A stretch of DNA of 64,000 bases from JASMTM01 sp964441735 (GCA_964441735.1 CAYTVB010000006.1:1-64000); one strand, 5' to 3'; positions 1-8,628 are shown, counted from the stretch's first letter. The notes: generated by a model not told the origin, from the sequence alone. Program-made: numbers and translations.

Positions 1-31
1 TACCCAGGAGAGGTAAGGGGTTAATTACTTA

Positions 32-85
32 TGACCCTGGGGGGTCAATAAACTATTGACTTTATACATACCTTCGGGCTATAAT
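32..85 (+). promoter_or_regulatory. Sigma-A-like promoter with an adjacent dyad
   Basis: TTGACT (56-61) and TATAAT (80-85) are separated by 18 bases, close to the vegetative consensus. Just upstream is a perfect dyad, TGACCC-TGGG-GGGTCA (32-47). The promoter points right into the 3' end of the leftward hydrolase gene at 137-946, and there is no rightward gene before nifJ at 1150. It could make an antisense RNA, or it could be a chance match. The dyad could instead serve a gene to the left of the window. Confidence 0.4.
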
Positions 86-136
86 AATTTATTCATCATT
101 GGTTATAAGAAAGATATTCAATACTTGTTCATGAAA

Positions 137-946
137 CTAGTTGTTTTTTAATACGAAACCTATTACTGCCGTTAAGAATTCCTTCGGTTTTTCAAGAACA
201 GAGGCATGTCCTGCATTTTTTATAACTATATATTCATTTTCTGGAATACGATTGTGGAGCTCATCAACCTCTTCAACAGGTGTAATTATATCCTTATCAG
301 ATGCAAGAAGAAGCGTAGGTGCCTTTATCCTGTGGACTTCATCTATAACATCAAAATCGAGATTGCTCGAAGCAAGTCTTTTAAAACCTTCAAACCACTT
401 TTCTGTAAGCAATTTTTTAAACGTTTTCTGTCTATTTTTTAACCATTCAAGATTATTGTTGTAGAAATAGTCAGAATATATGAAAGGAATAGCCAGTTTG
501 AAGAATTTTTCGCCATCTTTTGTATCGGCAGCTTCTTTCCACGCTTCTCCAAGTTCCGCAAGATAGCTGTTAATACGTCCTACTGTATTTGCAAGTACCA
601 GTGACTGTACTTTTTCTGGATAATCTATTGCAAAGATTTCAGCAACCTGTCCACCATAGGAAAGACCCAATATATTTACCTGTGGTATATTTATTTTTTC
701 TACAAGTTCATTAAGGTCATCTGAATGAATTTTTATGTCATATTGCTCTTCCATATAATCAGATTGACCCTGATCCCGAAAATCTACAAGAACAAGTCTG
801 AAAAATTTTGTGAACTTATCTATAAAATCCTTCCATGATAACGTTGACATCATAATTCCATTAAGAATTATGAGTGCAGGTTTTTTTTGATCACCATGAA
901 TTTCATAGTATATTTTCTTACCATCTCGCATAGTAACTTTGGGCAT
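137..946 (-). CDS. Alpha/beta-fold hydrolase
   Basis: A 269-residue cytoplasmic alpha/beta hydrolase, the usual single-domain length. An NGIM segment near residue 30 fits the oxyanion turn. The nucleophile elbow is GLSYGG near residue 96, the acid is probably the Asp of SDKDIITP near 218, and the catalytic His is in NAGHAS near 247. There is no signal peptide. The ATG follows a GAGGTGAT ribosome site. The gene is divergent from nifJ across 200 bases and looks monocistronic. The family includes esterases, C-C hydrolases and haloperoxidase-like proteins; the substrate cannot be read from the sequence. Confidence 0.85.
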   Translation of the reverse strand: MPKVTMRDGKKIYYEIHGDQKKPALIILNGIMMSTLSWKDFIDKFTKFFRLVLVDFRDQGQSDYMEEQYDIKIHSDDLNELVEKINIPQVNILGLSYGGQVAEIFAIDYPEKVQSLVLANTVGRINSYLAELGEAWKEAADTKDGEKFFKLAIPFIYSDYFYNNNLEWLKNRQKTFKKLLTEKWFEGFKRLASSNLDFDVIDEVHRIKAPTLLLASDKDIITPVEEVDELHNRIPENEYIVIKNAGHASVLEKPKEFLTAVIGFVLKNN

Positions 947-1149
947 AATATCACCTCGTTATAAAATAAAAACTTAAAAACCATGTTAGTTAATAATTTC
1001 CGTCCATTTTCGTAATTAAAAATTCTTCTCTGCATGTTATCATTATTGTGATAAAAGGCTCAATGTTTTCTTTTCAAAGATTATCATAAAGAACAAATCA
1101 AATCAAAGGCTCTATAAACAATATAATTTCCATGAAGAGGAGGGTTAAA

Positions 1150-4100
1150 ATGCCAAAAAACATGCAGAGTATGGATGGTAACACAGCAGCTTCTCATGTA
1201 TCATATGCTTTTACCGATGTAGCAGCTATATATCCGATTACACCATCTTCCTCAATGGCAGAGCTGATTGATGCATGGTCAGCTAAGGGAAGAAAGAACC
1301 TATTTGGTCAAACCGTTAATGTTGTAGAAATGCAGGCTGAAAGTGGTGCTGCTGGTGCAGTTCACGGTTCATTAACCGCGGGAGCGTTAACTACTACATA
1401 CACCGCTTCTCAGGGATTGCTTCTGATGATACCAAATATGTACAAAATTTCTGGCGAATTGTTGCCTGGTGTTTTTCATGTAAGTGCAAGAGCAGTTGCA
1501 GGTCACGCTCTTTCAATATTTGGAGATCATACAGATGTAATGGCTACAAGGCAAACAGGTTTTGCTTTGTTGGCTTCAGGAAGTGTCCAGGAAGTTATGG
1601 ATCTTGGTAGTATAGCGCATCTTTCAGCAATAAAGTCAAGTTTACCTTTCCTGCACTTTTTTGATGGATTCAGAACGTCTAGTGAAATTCAGAAAATTGA
1701 GGTAATGGATTACGAAGACTTAAGAAAACTACTTGATTATGATGCAGTAACCGAATTCAGAAAAAGAGCTCTCAATCCTGAACACCCACGTACTAAAGGT
1801 ACTGCTCAGAATCCGGATATCTACTTCCAGGCCAAAGAATCAATCAATAGATTCTACACAGATGTTCCTGATATAGTCGCTGATTACATGAAGCAGATTT
1901 CTGATCTTACAGGTAGAGAGTATAGGCCATTTAATTACTATGGTGATCCAGAAGCTGAACATGTAATTGCAGCTATGGGTTCAGTCACAGATACTATTGA
2001 AGAAACTGTGGACTATCTTACTTCAAAGGGTGAAAAAGTAGGAGTCATTAAGGTTCATCTTTACAGACCATTTTCAGAAAAGTACTTTATGGAAGCATTA
2101 CCTAAAACGACCAAAAAAATTGCAGCTCTTGATCGAACCAAGGAGATTGGTTCACACGGTGAGCCTCTCTATGAAGACATTCGAAGTCTATTTTATAGAA
2201 GAGAAGATGCCCCTGAAGTCGTTGGTGGTCGTTATGGACTGGGTTCAAAAGATACGACACCGTCTCAAATCAAAGCTGTCTTTGATAATCTGAAAAAAGA
2301 CAAATCTAAAGATCACTTTACTATTGGTATCACTGATGACGTAACGAACACATCTCTTGAAGTTAAAGAAACAATTCAATCAGTACCGGAAGGAACAATT
2401 TCCTGTAAATTCTGGGGATTTGGATCTGACGGAACTGTCGGAGCCAACAAAAATGCAATTAAGATCATTGGTGATAATGCTGATATGTATGCCCAGGGCT
2501 ACTTCGCTTACGATTCTAAAAAATCTGGTGGCGTTACGATATCCCACTTAAGATTTGGAGATAAACCTATCAAATCTACTTACTTTGTAAGTGATGCTGA
2601 TTACGTTGCATGTCACAAACAGTCTTATATAGGACATTACGATATGATAAGTGATTTAAAAGAAGGCGGAACATTCGTTTTAAACACGAACTGGGATGAA
2701 AACGAGCTTGAAGAAAACCTTCCGGCAGATATGAAAAGATATATCGCCAGCAACAATATCGATTTCTATACCATAGATGCTACAGAAATTGCTATGGAAA
2801 TAGGATTGGGAAACAGAATAAACACAGTTATGCAAGCAGTTTTCTTTAAACTCGCCAAAGTGATACCTTTAAATGACGCTGAAAAATACCTTAAAGATGC
2901 CATAGAGGAAACATATGGTAGTAAAGGCGAAAAGATAGTTAAGATGAATTACGAAGCTGTGGATCGTGGATTCGATTCACTTAAAAAGATAGAAGTACCG
3001 GATTCCTGGAAGAACGCAAAGGATTCCAAAGAACAGGAATCAGAAGACAAAGATGTTCCAGATTTCATTAAGAACGTCGCAGAACCCATGAACAGACAAA
3101 TGGGTGATACCCTACCTGTTAGTGCTTTCAGAGGCAGAGAAGATGGATCCTTCCCTTCAGGAACAACTGCATATGAGAAGAGGGGCGTTGCCATTGAAGT
3201 ACCTGAATGGCAGGTTGAAAATTGTATACAGTGTAATCAATGTGCCTTTGTCTGTCCTCACGCAGTAATAAGACCTTTCCTTCTTAACGAAGAAGAAGTA
3301 GAAAAGGCTCCTGAAACATTCAAAACAAAGAAGGCAGTTGGTGGCAAGAAGTTTGAAGGACTTCAATACAGAATTCAAATTAGCGTTATGGACTGTACAG
3401 GTTGTGGAAACTGTGCTGATGTATGTCCTGCACCTAACAAAGCACTGGTAATGAAACCTTTCGAAGATTTGAAGGAAACTGAAAGCAAAAACTGGGAATA
3501 CGCACAGACAATTAACGAGAAGAAGGATTTACTGCCATTAACAACGGTAAAGGGCAGTCAATTTGCTACACCATTAATGGAATTTTCAGGTGCATGTGCA
3601 GGCTGCGGCGAAACACCCTATGCTAAAGTTGCAACCCAGCTATATGGCGACAGAATGATTATCGCAAATGCTACCGGTTGTTCTTCCATATGGGGAGGTT
3701 CAGCGCCTTCTACACCTTACACTGTTAACTCTGAAGGAAAAGGCCCAGCATGGGCAAACTCATTGTTTGAAGACAATGCTGAATATGGTTTTGGAATGGT
3801 TATGGCTATCAAACAAATAAGAAACAGATTGGAAGATCTTATGAAAGAGCTTATCAAACTGGACATTGACGATAGCGATAAAGAATCATTTAAAGAATGG
3901 ATTGAAGGTAGGGAAGATCCTGATAAAAGTAAATCTTCATCAAAGAAGATTCTTGAGATTATAGAAAATGGCATAGACAATGATAAGGCAAAAGAAATAT
4001 TGAGGGAAATTGAAGACAAAAAGGACTTCCTTGTTAAAAAATCAGTTTGGTCCTTTGGTGGCGATGGTTGGGCTTATGATATTGGCTACGGTGGTCTTGA

Positions 4101-4698
4101 CCATGTTCTTGCCTCTGGTGAAGACATAAATGTAATGGTTTTCGACACCGAAGTTTACTCAAATACTGGCGGCCAGTCCTCTAAGGCAAGTCCAACTGCA
4201 GCTGTTGCAAAATTTGCCGCCTCTGGTAAAAAGACAAAGAAAAAGGACCTCGGTCTCATGGCTATGTCCTACGGATATGTATATGTAGCACAGGTGGCTA
4301 TGGGTGCAAATCAAAATCAATTCATGAAAGCTTTAACAGAAGCCGAAAGTTACAAAGGTCCTTCCATTATCATTGCTTATTCTCCATGTATTAACCATGG
4401 TATAAAATCTGGTATGGGAAAATCTCAAACTCGAGAAAAAGAAGCTGTTGAAGCAGGATACTGGCATCTATACAGATACAATCCAGAATTGAAGAAACAG
4501 GGAAAGAATCCATTTGTTCTTGATTCTAAAGAACCTTCAGCTCCTTTCAAAGAATTCCTTGAAGGTGAAATAAGATATACATCACTCCAAAATACATTCC
4601 CCGAGATTGCAAAAGAGCTGTTCAAAAAAGCAGAAAAGGAAGCAAAAGAAAGGTATGAAACCTACAGAAAGCTTGCTGAAGGTGAAGGTGTTATATAG
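1150..4698 (+). CDS. nifJ: Pyruvate:ferredoxin (flavodoxin) oxidoreductase, single chain
   Basis: Oxidises pyruvate with CoA to acetyl-CoA and CO2, passing electrons to ferredoxin or flavodoxin. All domains of the fused enzyme are present in about 1182 residues: the N-terminal pyrimidine-binding domain with YPITPSSSMAE, the middle transketolase-C-like and EKR-type regions, two 4Fe-4S motifs (CIQCNQCAFVCP from residue 692 and CTGCGNCADVCP from about 749), CAGCGE at about 816 for the proximal cluster, and the thiamine-diphosphate site with GGDGWAYDIG near 971 and SNTGGQSS. An in-frame ATG lies 18 bases upstream at 1132, but GAGGAGGG (1137-1144) sits correctly only for the ATG at 1150. A terminator hairpin follows, then a ferritin-like gene. 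Confidence 0.97.
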   Translation: MPKNMQSMDGNTAASHVSYAFTDVAAIYPITPSSSMAELIDAWSAKGRKNLFGQTVNVVEMQAESGAAGAVHGSLTAGALTTTYTASQGLLLMIPNMYKISGELLPGVFHVSARAVAGHALSIFGDHTDVMATRQTGFALLASGSVQEVMDLGSIAHLSAIKSSLPFLHFFDGFRTSSEIQKIEVMDYEDLRKLLDYDAVTEFRKRALNPEHPRTKGTAQNPDIYFQAKESINRFYTDVPDIVADYMKQISDLTGREYRPFNYYGDPEAEHVIAAMGSVTDTIEETVDYLTSKGEKVGVIKVHLYRPFSEKYFMEALPKTTKKIAALDRTKEIGSHGEPLYEDIRSLFYRREDAPEVVGGRYGLGSKDTTPSQIKAVFDNLKKDKSKDHFTIGITDDVTNTSLEVKETIQSVPEGTISCKFWGFGSDGTVGANKNAIKIIGDNADMYAQGYFAYDSKKSGGVTISHLRFGDKPIKSTYFVSDADYVACHKQSYIGHYDMISDLKEGGTFVLNTNWDENELEENLPADMKRYIASNNIDFYTIDATEIAMEIGLGNRINTVMQAVFFKLAKVIPLNDAEKYLKDAIEETYGSKGEKIVKMNYEAVDRGFDSLKKIEVPDSWKNAKDSKEQESEDKDVPDFIKNVAEPMNRQMGDTLPVSAFRGREDGSFPSGTTAYEKRGVAIEVPEWQVENCIQCNQCAFVCPHAVIRPFLLNEEEVEKAPETFKTKKAVGGKKFEGLQYRIQISVMDCTGCGNCADVCPAPNKALVMKPFEDLKETESKNWEYAQTINEKKDLLPLTTVKGSQFATPLMEFSGACAGCGETPYAKVATQLYGDRMIIANATGCSSIWGGSAPSTPYTVNSEGKGPAWANSLFEDNAEYGFGMVMAIKQIRNRLEDLMKELIKLDIDDSDKESFKEWIEGREDPDKSKSSSKKILEIIENGIDNDKAKEILREIEDKKDFLVKKSVWSFGGDGWAYDIGYGGLDHVLASGEDINVMVFDTEVYSNTGGQSSKASPTAAVAKFAASGKKTKKKDLGLMAMSYGYVYVAQVAMGANQNQFMKALTEAESYKGPSIIIAYSPCINHGIKSGMGKSQTREKEAVEAGYWHLYRYNPELKKQGKNPFVLDSKEPSAPFKEFLEGEIRYTSLQNTFPEIAKELFKKAEKEAKERYETYRKLAEGEGVI

Positions 4699-4706
4699 AA
4701 TTAATC

Positions 4707-4740
4707 GGGGGCTGATCTCAATGGTCAGCCCTTTATTTAT
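4707..4740 (+). terminator. Hairpin terminator after nifJ
   Basis: GGGCTGA (4709-4715) pairs with TCAGCCC (4725-4731) around a 9-base loop, followed by a T-rich run. The next gene starts at 4762 with its ribosome site at 4750, leaving no room for a separate promoter, so this may be a partial terminator. Confidence 0.8.
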
Positions 4741-4761
4741 CTAAAAGCAGGGAGTGATAAG

Positions 4762-5271
4762 ATGGACGCATATGAATTTGCAAAAAAGATGGAAACAGAT
4801 GGTGAAAAGTATTACAGAAAACTGGCTTCCGAACATAATGATACTCAGTTAAAAAGTCTCTTTAACATGCTGGCTGATGATGAAATAAGACACTATGAAA
4901 TAATTGAAAACATGGAAAATAACGATATTAGATACAATGACACAGATACGTTTAAAAATGTTAAAAACCTTTTCAGGAAACGATTGGATGAAGGAAAAGG
5001 TTTTGATTTAGAAGTGGACAATCTCGAAGCATACAAGGAAGCTGTTGATATTGAAGTGAAAAGTGCTCAGTTCTATCATGAACATGCAAAAAAAGCTGAA
5101 AATGATGCAGAAAAACATGTTTTACAGAAGCTTGCAAGCGAAGAAGAAAGACACAAAGTGATACTGGAAAACCTTATGGAGTTTATTGAAAAGGGTAAAA
5201 CCTGGGTTGAATCACCAGAATTTAGCCATCTTGAAGAATACGATGAATTCACTCAAAGGGACAGTTACTGA
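4762..5271 (+). CDS. Ferritin-like diiron protein (rubrerythrin-type domain)
   Basis: A 169-residue four-helix diiron protein. Iron ligands are visible as E15, the ExxH pair E41/H44 (DDEIRH), a Glu in the third helix near 97, and a second ExxH (EEERH) near 125. It has the rubrerythrin catalytic domain but lacks the C-terminal rubredoxin domain with CxxC pairs, so an external electron donor would be needed if it is a peroxidase. Family members reduce peroxide or store iron. Its position straight after nifJ fits protection of an oxygen-sensitive enzyme (inference). It starts at ATG behind GGGAGTGA and probably depends on read-through of the nifJ terminator. Confidence 0.85.
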   Translation: MDAYEFAKKMETDGEKYYRKLASEHNDTQLKSLFNMLADDEIRHYEIIENMENNDIRYNDTDTFKNVKNLFRKRLDEGKGFDLEVDNLEAYKEAVDIEVKSAQFYHEHAKKAENDAEKHVLQKLASEEERHKVILENLMEFIEKGKTWVESPEFSHLEEYDEFTQRDSY

Positions 5272-5318
5272 TTTTCAATTATTGTTTCTATTTTTGTTAG
5301 TATAAAGAATCTGACAAT

Positions 5319-5343
5319 GGGGCGCTTAAATGCGCCCTTTATT
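5319..5343 (+). terminator. Hairpin terminator after the ferritin-like gene
   Basis: GGGCGC (5320-5325) and GCGCCC (5332-5337) form a stem around a 6-base loop, followed by TTTATTAAT. It also lies just beyond the 3' end of the convergent gene at 5346-5846, but the T run is only on the rightward side. Confidence 0.8.
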
Positions 5344-5345
5344 AA

Positions 5346-5846
5346 TCAAAATACTGCACCCAGCATAAAATAAGGATTACCATTTTTTAGAGGGTTATAT
5401 GCACTTGCATTATCAAACTCAAGTCTTGTATTAAGTCCGCCCTCAATGAAAAAGTATGAGTATTCAAGTCCAATGCTAATTTTAGTATCAAGCCAGGCAG
5501 TAGACATATGTTTATCACCTTTTGCAATATCTATAATTTCTTCTATGGAAGCTGTTCCCTGCGTTCTTAAAAATATTATCCAGAATGGCAGTTTGATATT
5601 TAAACCCACATTAAAATCAGGAGCATTCTCAAACACATATTCGCTATTTTTATGGTCGTAATAGCCAAAATAACCATTGGCTGTTAACGGTCCAAAATCT
5701 ATCTGTGTAAAGGGATAAGTATATAACCATTCTGCATTATTATTCAATGTTGAAACATCAAAATCTGTACCAACACCCAGGTAAATATCCCCCGAAAGAC
5801 CTAAAACTGCAATTATTATGAAGAAAATTAACGTTATATATTTCAA
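5346..5846 (-). CDS. Small exported, possible outer-membrane beta-barrel protein
   Basis: I do not recognise the family. The 166-residue product begins with a hydrophobic signal peptide of about 18-20 residues (ITLIFFIIIAVLGLSG). The mature part alternates polar and aromatic residues (IDFGPLTANGYFGYYD, ISIGLEYSYFFIEGG) and ends in Phe, as many barrel proteins do. That pattern suggests a small beta-barrel of the outer envelope (inference). The start is TTG at 5846: GAGGAGC lies 8 bases upstream and no ATG fits. A promoter candidate is at 5889-5918. It is convergent with the ferritin-like gene and appears to be a single-gene unit. Confidence 0.65.
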   Translation of the reverse strand: MKYITLIFFIIIAVLGLSGDIYLGVGTDFDVSTLNNNAEWLYTYPFTQIDFGPLTANGYFGYYDHKNSEYVFENAPDFNVGLNIKLPFWIIFLRTQGTASIEEIIDIAKGDKHMSTAWLDTKISIGLEYSYFFIEGGLNTRLEFDNASAYNPLKNGNPYFMLGAVF

Positions 5847-5888
5847 AACTATCAGCTCCTCTCACCACTTAATACAGTTGATTCTAAC

Positions 5889-5918
5889 ATAATACCCAAT
5901 ATCAAAATTACATGTCAG
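5889..5918 (-). promoter_or_regulatory. Promoter for the small exported protein
   Basis: On the minus strand CTGACA (5913-5918) and TATTAT (5889-5894) are 18 bases apart, about 40 bases upstream of the TTG start. It is the only reasonable match in this short divergent region. Confidence 0.45.
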
Positions 5919-5993
5919 AAATACTTTCCACTATTTTAATGATTACGAAATATTGCTATTTCTGTTTTAACTAAACTCAGGTAAGAACTTATG

Positions 5994-6002
5994 TGCTATT
6001 AT
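5994..6002 (+). promoter_or_regulatory. Extended -10 element before the RNase H gene
   Basis: TGC-TATTAT (5994-6002) is an extended -10 match about 40 bases upstream of the ATG at 6043. No good -35 is visible at 17 bases, as is common for extended -10 promoters. Confidence 0.35.
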
Positions 6003-6042
6003 CACAGTTGAGAGATATTAAAAAACATAGGTGTGGTAGTTT

Positions 6043-6693
6043 ATGAAAAGCGCAAAATTGCTTGCAGCAAAATTTATTAGCTTTTTAAATGAAAGAGGCA
6101 GTAATGCCAAACTTGTAAAGTTCGGAACGTATTTTGCCAATATTAAATACGAAAATGATATATTGATAAGAATTTTTGTAAAAAAAACCGGTGAAAATCT
6201 CATTTCACTGCCAGATCACATAGATGAACATTCCAGATTTGAAATTATGAAAAACTGGGAATTATTTAATGGACGATATCATGAAGGCATCCATTTATAC
6301 GTTGATGGAACCTTCATTAATGGAAAAGCAGGATATGGATATGTCATCATAAGAAACAACGATGTCACTAAATACGGCTCGGGTTTAACAAAAGAAGATA
6401 ATTCACTCAGAAACATTACAGGTGAGATATCGGGAGTACTTGAAGGTGTTAAATACTGTGTTGAAAGAAATTTTCAATCGATCGTCATTCATTATGATTA
6501 TGAAGGGTTAAAGAAATGGGTGACCGGTGAGTGGAAGACCAACAAAGATCTTACCCGCTCTTACAAAAACAATATGGACGAGTATTCGAAGAAAATTAAA
6601 ATATTATGGCACAAAGAACCTGCTCATAGTGGAATTACATACAACGAACTTGCAGATAAACTAGCAAAAAAAGCTGTTGAAAACAATCATTGA
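6043..6693 (+). CDS. Ribonuclease H family protein with extra N-terminal domain
   Basis: Residues from about 80 to 216 form an RNase H fold: strand YVDGTF with D88, E128 (TGEISGV), D152 (HYDYEG) and D205 (NELADKLA), the four metal-binding acids of RNase HI. It would cleave RNA in RNA-DNA hybrids, for example R-loops or Okazaki primers. The first 75 or so residues are not the usual hybrid-binding domain (no typical WxG pattern) and I do not recognise them. The ribosome site (AGGTG) is weak. The 3' end overlaps the convergent acetyltransferase gene by 7 bases. Confidence 0.85.
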   Translation: MKSAKLLAAKFISFLNERGSNAKLVKFGTYFANIKYENDILIRIFVKKTGENLISLPDHIDEHSRFEIMKNWELFNGRYHEGIHLYVDGTFINGKAGYGYVIIRNNDVTKYGSGLTKEDNSLRNITGEISGVLEGVKYCVERNFQSIVIHYDYEGLKKWVTGEWKTNKDLTRSYKNNMDEYSKKIKILWHKEPAHSGITYNELADKLAKKAVENNH

Positions 6694-7211
6694 TATTCAC
6701 TTCGTAAAATGCCCATTATTATTTCATCATGATACTTTCCAAAACGGAAGATATGTTCCCTTAATCTTCCTTCTACTTTAAATCCCAACTTTTCATAGCT
6801 TTTTATCGCTCTTTCATTAAAGGAATAAACGCTAAGAAATATTTTATTGATGTTCATTTCTTTAAAGATAAAATCAGTCAGTATTTTCATTGCTTCAGTT
6901 CCATAGCCAAACGCCCAGTATGGCTTGCCAAGAAATATACCGACACAGCAAGTACTGTTTTTCCAGTTAACCTGGTTTACACCGCAACCACCTAAATATC
7001 TTTTATCATCCAGTCGTTCAATGGCAAAACTGTAAGTATCCTTTGAAGAACTTAAACTTTCATAAAATTTGTCTTCTTCCTCGCGTTTTAAAGGATAGGG
7101 TATACCGGGATTTAGAAATCCTCTAACCTCTGGATCATTTACCAGTTTATACGCTTCATCCATGTCCTCTTTTCTGTAAGCTCTAAGCCTGACTAATTTC
7201 CCTTCAAACAT
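6687..7211 (-). CDS. GNAT N-acetyltransferase, RimJ/RimL type
   Basis: A 174-residue single-domain acetyltransferase. The N-terminal LVRLRAYRKEDMDEAY, the acetyl-CoA motif region (CCVGIFLGKPYWAFGYGTEA, residues about 88-107) and the C-terminal FNERAIKSYEKLGFKVEGR are typical of the RimJ/RimL and SpeG-like branch, which acetylates N-termini of ribosomal proteins or small amines. The exact acceptor is unknown. The start is ATG with GGAGAA well placed. It is convergent with RNase H, and no co-transcribed neighbour is evident. Confidence 0.85.
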   Translation of the reverse strand: MFEGKLVRLRAYRKEDMDEAYKLVNDPEVRGFLNPGIPYPLKREEEDKFYESLSSSKDTYSFAIERLDDKRYLGGCGVNQVNWKNSTCCVGIFLGKPYWAFGYGTEAMKILTDFIFKEMNINKIFLSVYSFNERAIKSYEKLGFKVEGRLREHIFRFGKYHDEIIMGILRSEYQ

Positions 7212-7298
7212 TGGAAATTCTCCTTTATAGATATTTTGATTATTTTAGCATAAAACAGGTGCATATAAAAACCATACCCTGGTCAATCTCAAAATGAT

Positions 7299-7324
7299 AG
7301 GCTTCACCAATATTAGTGAAGCCT
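7299..7324 (-). terminator. Hairpin at the end of the fab operon
   Basis: AGGCTTCAC (7299-7307) and GTGAAGCCT (7316-7324) make a perfect 9-bp stem with an 8-base loop, 88 bases beyond the acpP stop. Downstream on the minus strand comes ATCATTTTG, a weak T run. It is most likely the operon terminator. The rest of the 200-base gap between the acetyltransferase gene and acpP shows nothing clear. Confidence 0.6.
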
Positions 7325-7411
7325 TATAGAGGGAGTTTAAATTGCAGGAGATATTATAGTTGCTGATTATTCACATATTTTTTTATAAATTATCGGACAA
7401 TGATATTGAAA

Positions 7412-7666
7412 TTAGTTATCCACTTTGTCTTTTTCAGATTCAATCAACTCTATTACGTCACTAACTGTTGAAAGTTCACTCAGTTTTTCATCTTCAATGG
7501 AAATTCCCATCTCGTTCTCCAGTGCCATTACTAAATCTACAAGATCAAGAGAATCAGCACCCAGATCTTCTACAAAGGTTGTCTTTTCAGTTATTTCAGT
7601 TTCGTCTACGCTAAGATTTTCCGCCACTATCTTTTTTACCCTATTAAAGATATCCTTTCTTTCCAT
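7412..7666 (-). CDS. acpP: Acyl carrier protein
   Basis: An 84-residue acidic acyl carrier protein. Ser39 in GADSLDL is the phosphopantetheine attachment site, and the preceding TFVEDLGADS and following LVMALENEM fit the family closely. It carries growing acyl chains for FabD, FabF, FabZ and FabK, all encoded just upstream in the same direction. It is the last gene of the fab operon, 43 bases after fabD, with its own strong AAGGAGG site, which suits the high expression ACP needs. Confidence 0.97.
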   Translation of the reverse strand: MERKDIFNRVKKIVAENLSVDETEITEKTTFVEDLGADSLDLVDLVMALENEMGISIEDEKLSELSTVSDVIELIESEKDKVDN

Positions 7667-7709
7667 AATAATCCTCCTTCACATTTTGAATTTAAAGAGC
7701 AGCACCTGA

Positions 7710-8609
7710 TCATGCTGCTTTGATTAACTGCAAAAAACTTTCGCAAACACTGCTATTGTCTATTTTCTTTATTAATTTCGTTAAAACAGTTTTAAACCCC
7801 ACTTCAACAAAAGCAGTTACCCCTTTTTCACGCATTTTCAAAATAGATTCTGACCATCTAACGGGATGTGTTATCTGCATTAGTAGATTGTTTTTAATAT
7901 TCTCAGGATTGTATTCATAATCTGCAGTAACATTTTGAACGACTGGAGTTTTTGGAGATTTAAAATCCACATTTGATAAATCTTTCTCCAGTTTTTTTGC
8001 AGCAGATTTCATCAGCACTGTATGAAAAGCTCCGGACACTTTCAATGGTATTACTCTTTTTGCACCTGCTCTACTTAATGGAGGAATACACATTTCTACA
8101 TCTTCGTATTTGCCACTTATGACAATTTGTTCCGGAGAATTAATATTAGCAATAAAGACGTTATCGTAACCTTTTATGATTCTATTAATAGCACTTTTTT
8201 TAAGTCCTATAACAGCTGCCATAAGTCCGGTTTTTGTTTTACCAGCCTGATTCATATATTCGCCTCTTTTTCTCACCAGTCTTATTGCATCCTTAAAATT
8301 GATTACTCCTGACGCAACCAGTGCTGTCCATTCGCCAAGTGAATGTCCTGAAACAACATCTGGATTAATCATTTTTTTCTCCGTTATATATTTATAAGCA
8401 ATGTAACTAACAATCATAATTGCGGGTTGAGCGTTTTCTGTCCTTGTTAGTTCTTCTTCACTTCCCTCATAGATAATCTTTTCAAAATCTATACCTGTTT
8501 CTTTTTCCGCAATATTGAAGTATTCTTTATATTCTGGATTTGATTCAATCAATTCTTTACCCATACCTGAAAACTGTGTACCCTGACCTGGAAATACAAA
8601 GGCTTTCAT
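7710..8609 (-). CDS. fabD: Malonyl-CoA:ACP transacylase
   Basis: Transfers malonyl from CoA to ACP to supply elongation units. The 299-residue protein has the FPGQGTQFSGMG N-terminus, the nucleophile Ser90 in GHSLGEW, the Arg of the VRKRGEYM segment that binds the malonyl carboxylate, the catalytic His in SGAFHT near 196, and the C-terminal QNVTADY motif. It starts at ATG after GGGGGTGA. It lies between fabK (19 bases upstream) and acpP. Confidence 0.96.
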   Translation of the reverse strand: MKAFVFPGQGTQFSGMGKELIESNPEYKEYFNIAEKETGIDFEKIIYEGSEEELTRTENAQPAIMIVSYIAYKYITEKKMINPDVVSGHSLGEWTALVASGVINFKDAIRLVRKRGEYMNQAGKTKTGLMAAVIGLKKSAINRIIKGYDNVFIANINSPEQIVISGKYEDVEMCIPPLSRAGAKRVIPLKVSGAFHTVLMKSAAKKLEKDLSNVDFKSPKTPVVQNVTADYEYNPENIKNNLLMQITHPVRWSESILKMREKGVTAFVEVGFKTVLTKLIKKIDNSSVCESFLQLIKAA

Positions 8610-8628
8610 TATTTCACCCCCGGATTAA

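Noticed and set aside
32..47. Same operator as the fab sites at the left window edge
   Set aside because: The half-sites are alike, but the spacing is 6 bases rather than 3, so one TetR dimer would not bind both in the same way; kept only as a weak note.
131..151. Six-codon reading frame downstream of the promoter at 56-85
   Set aside because: Too short and without a ribosome site; it overlaps the hydrolase stop region.
1122..1127. TATAAT just before nifJ as its -10
   Set aside because: It would start transcription inside the nifJ ribosome site, and no -35 fits; likely chance in AT-rich DNA.
5446..5661. Reading frames of 60-130 codons opposite real genes throughout the window, this one as an example
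   Set aside because: They lie inside well-supported genes on the other strand, lack ribosome sites and show no family features.
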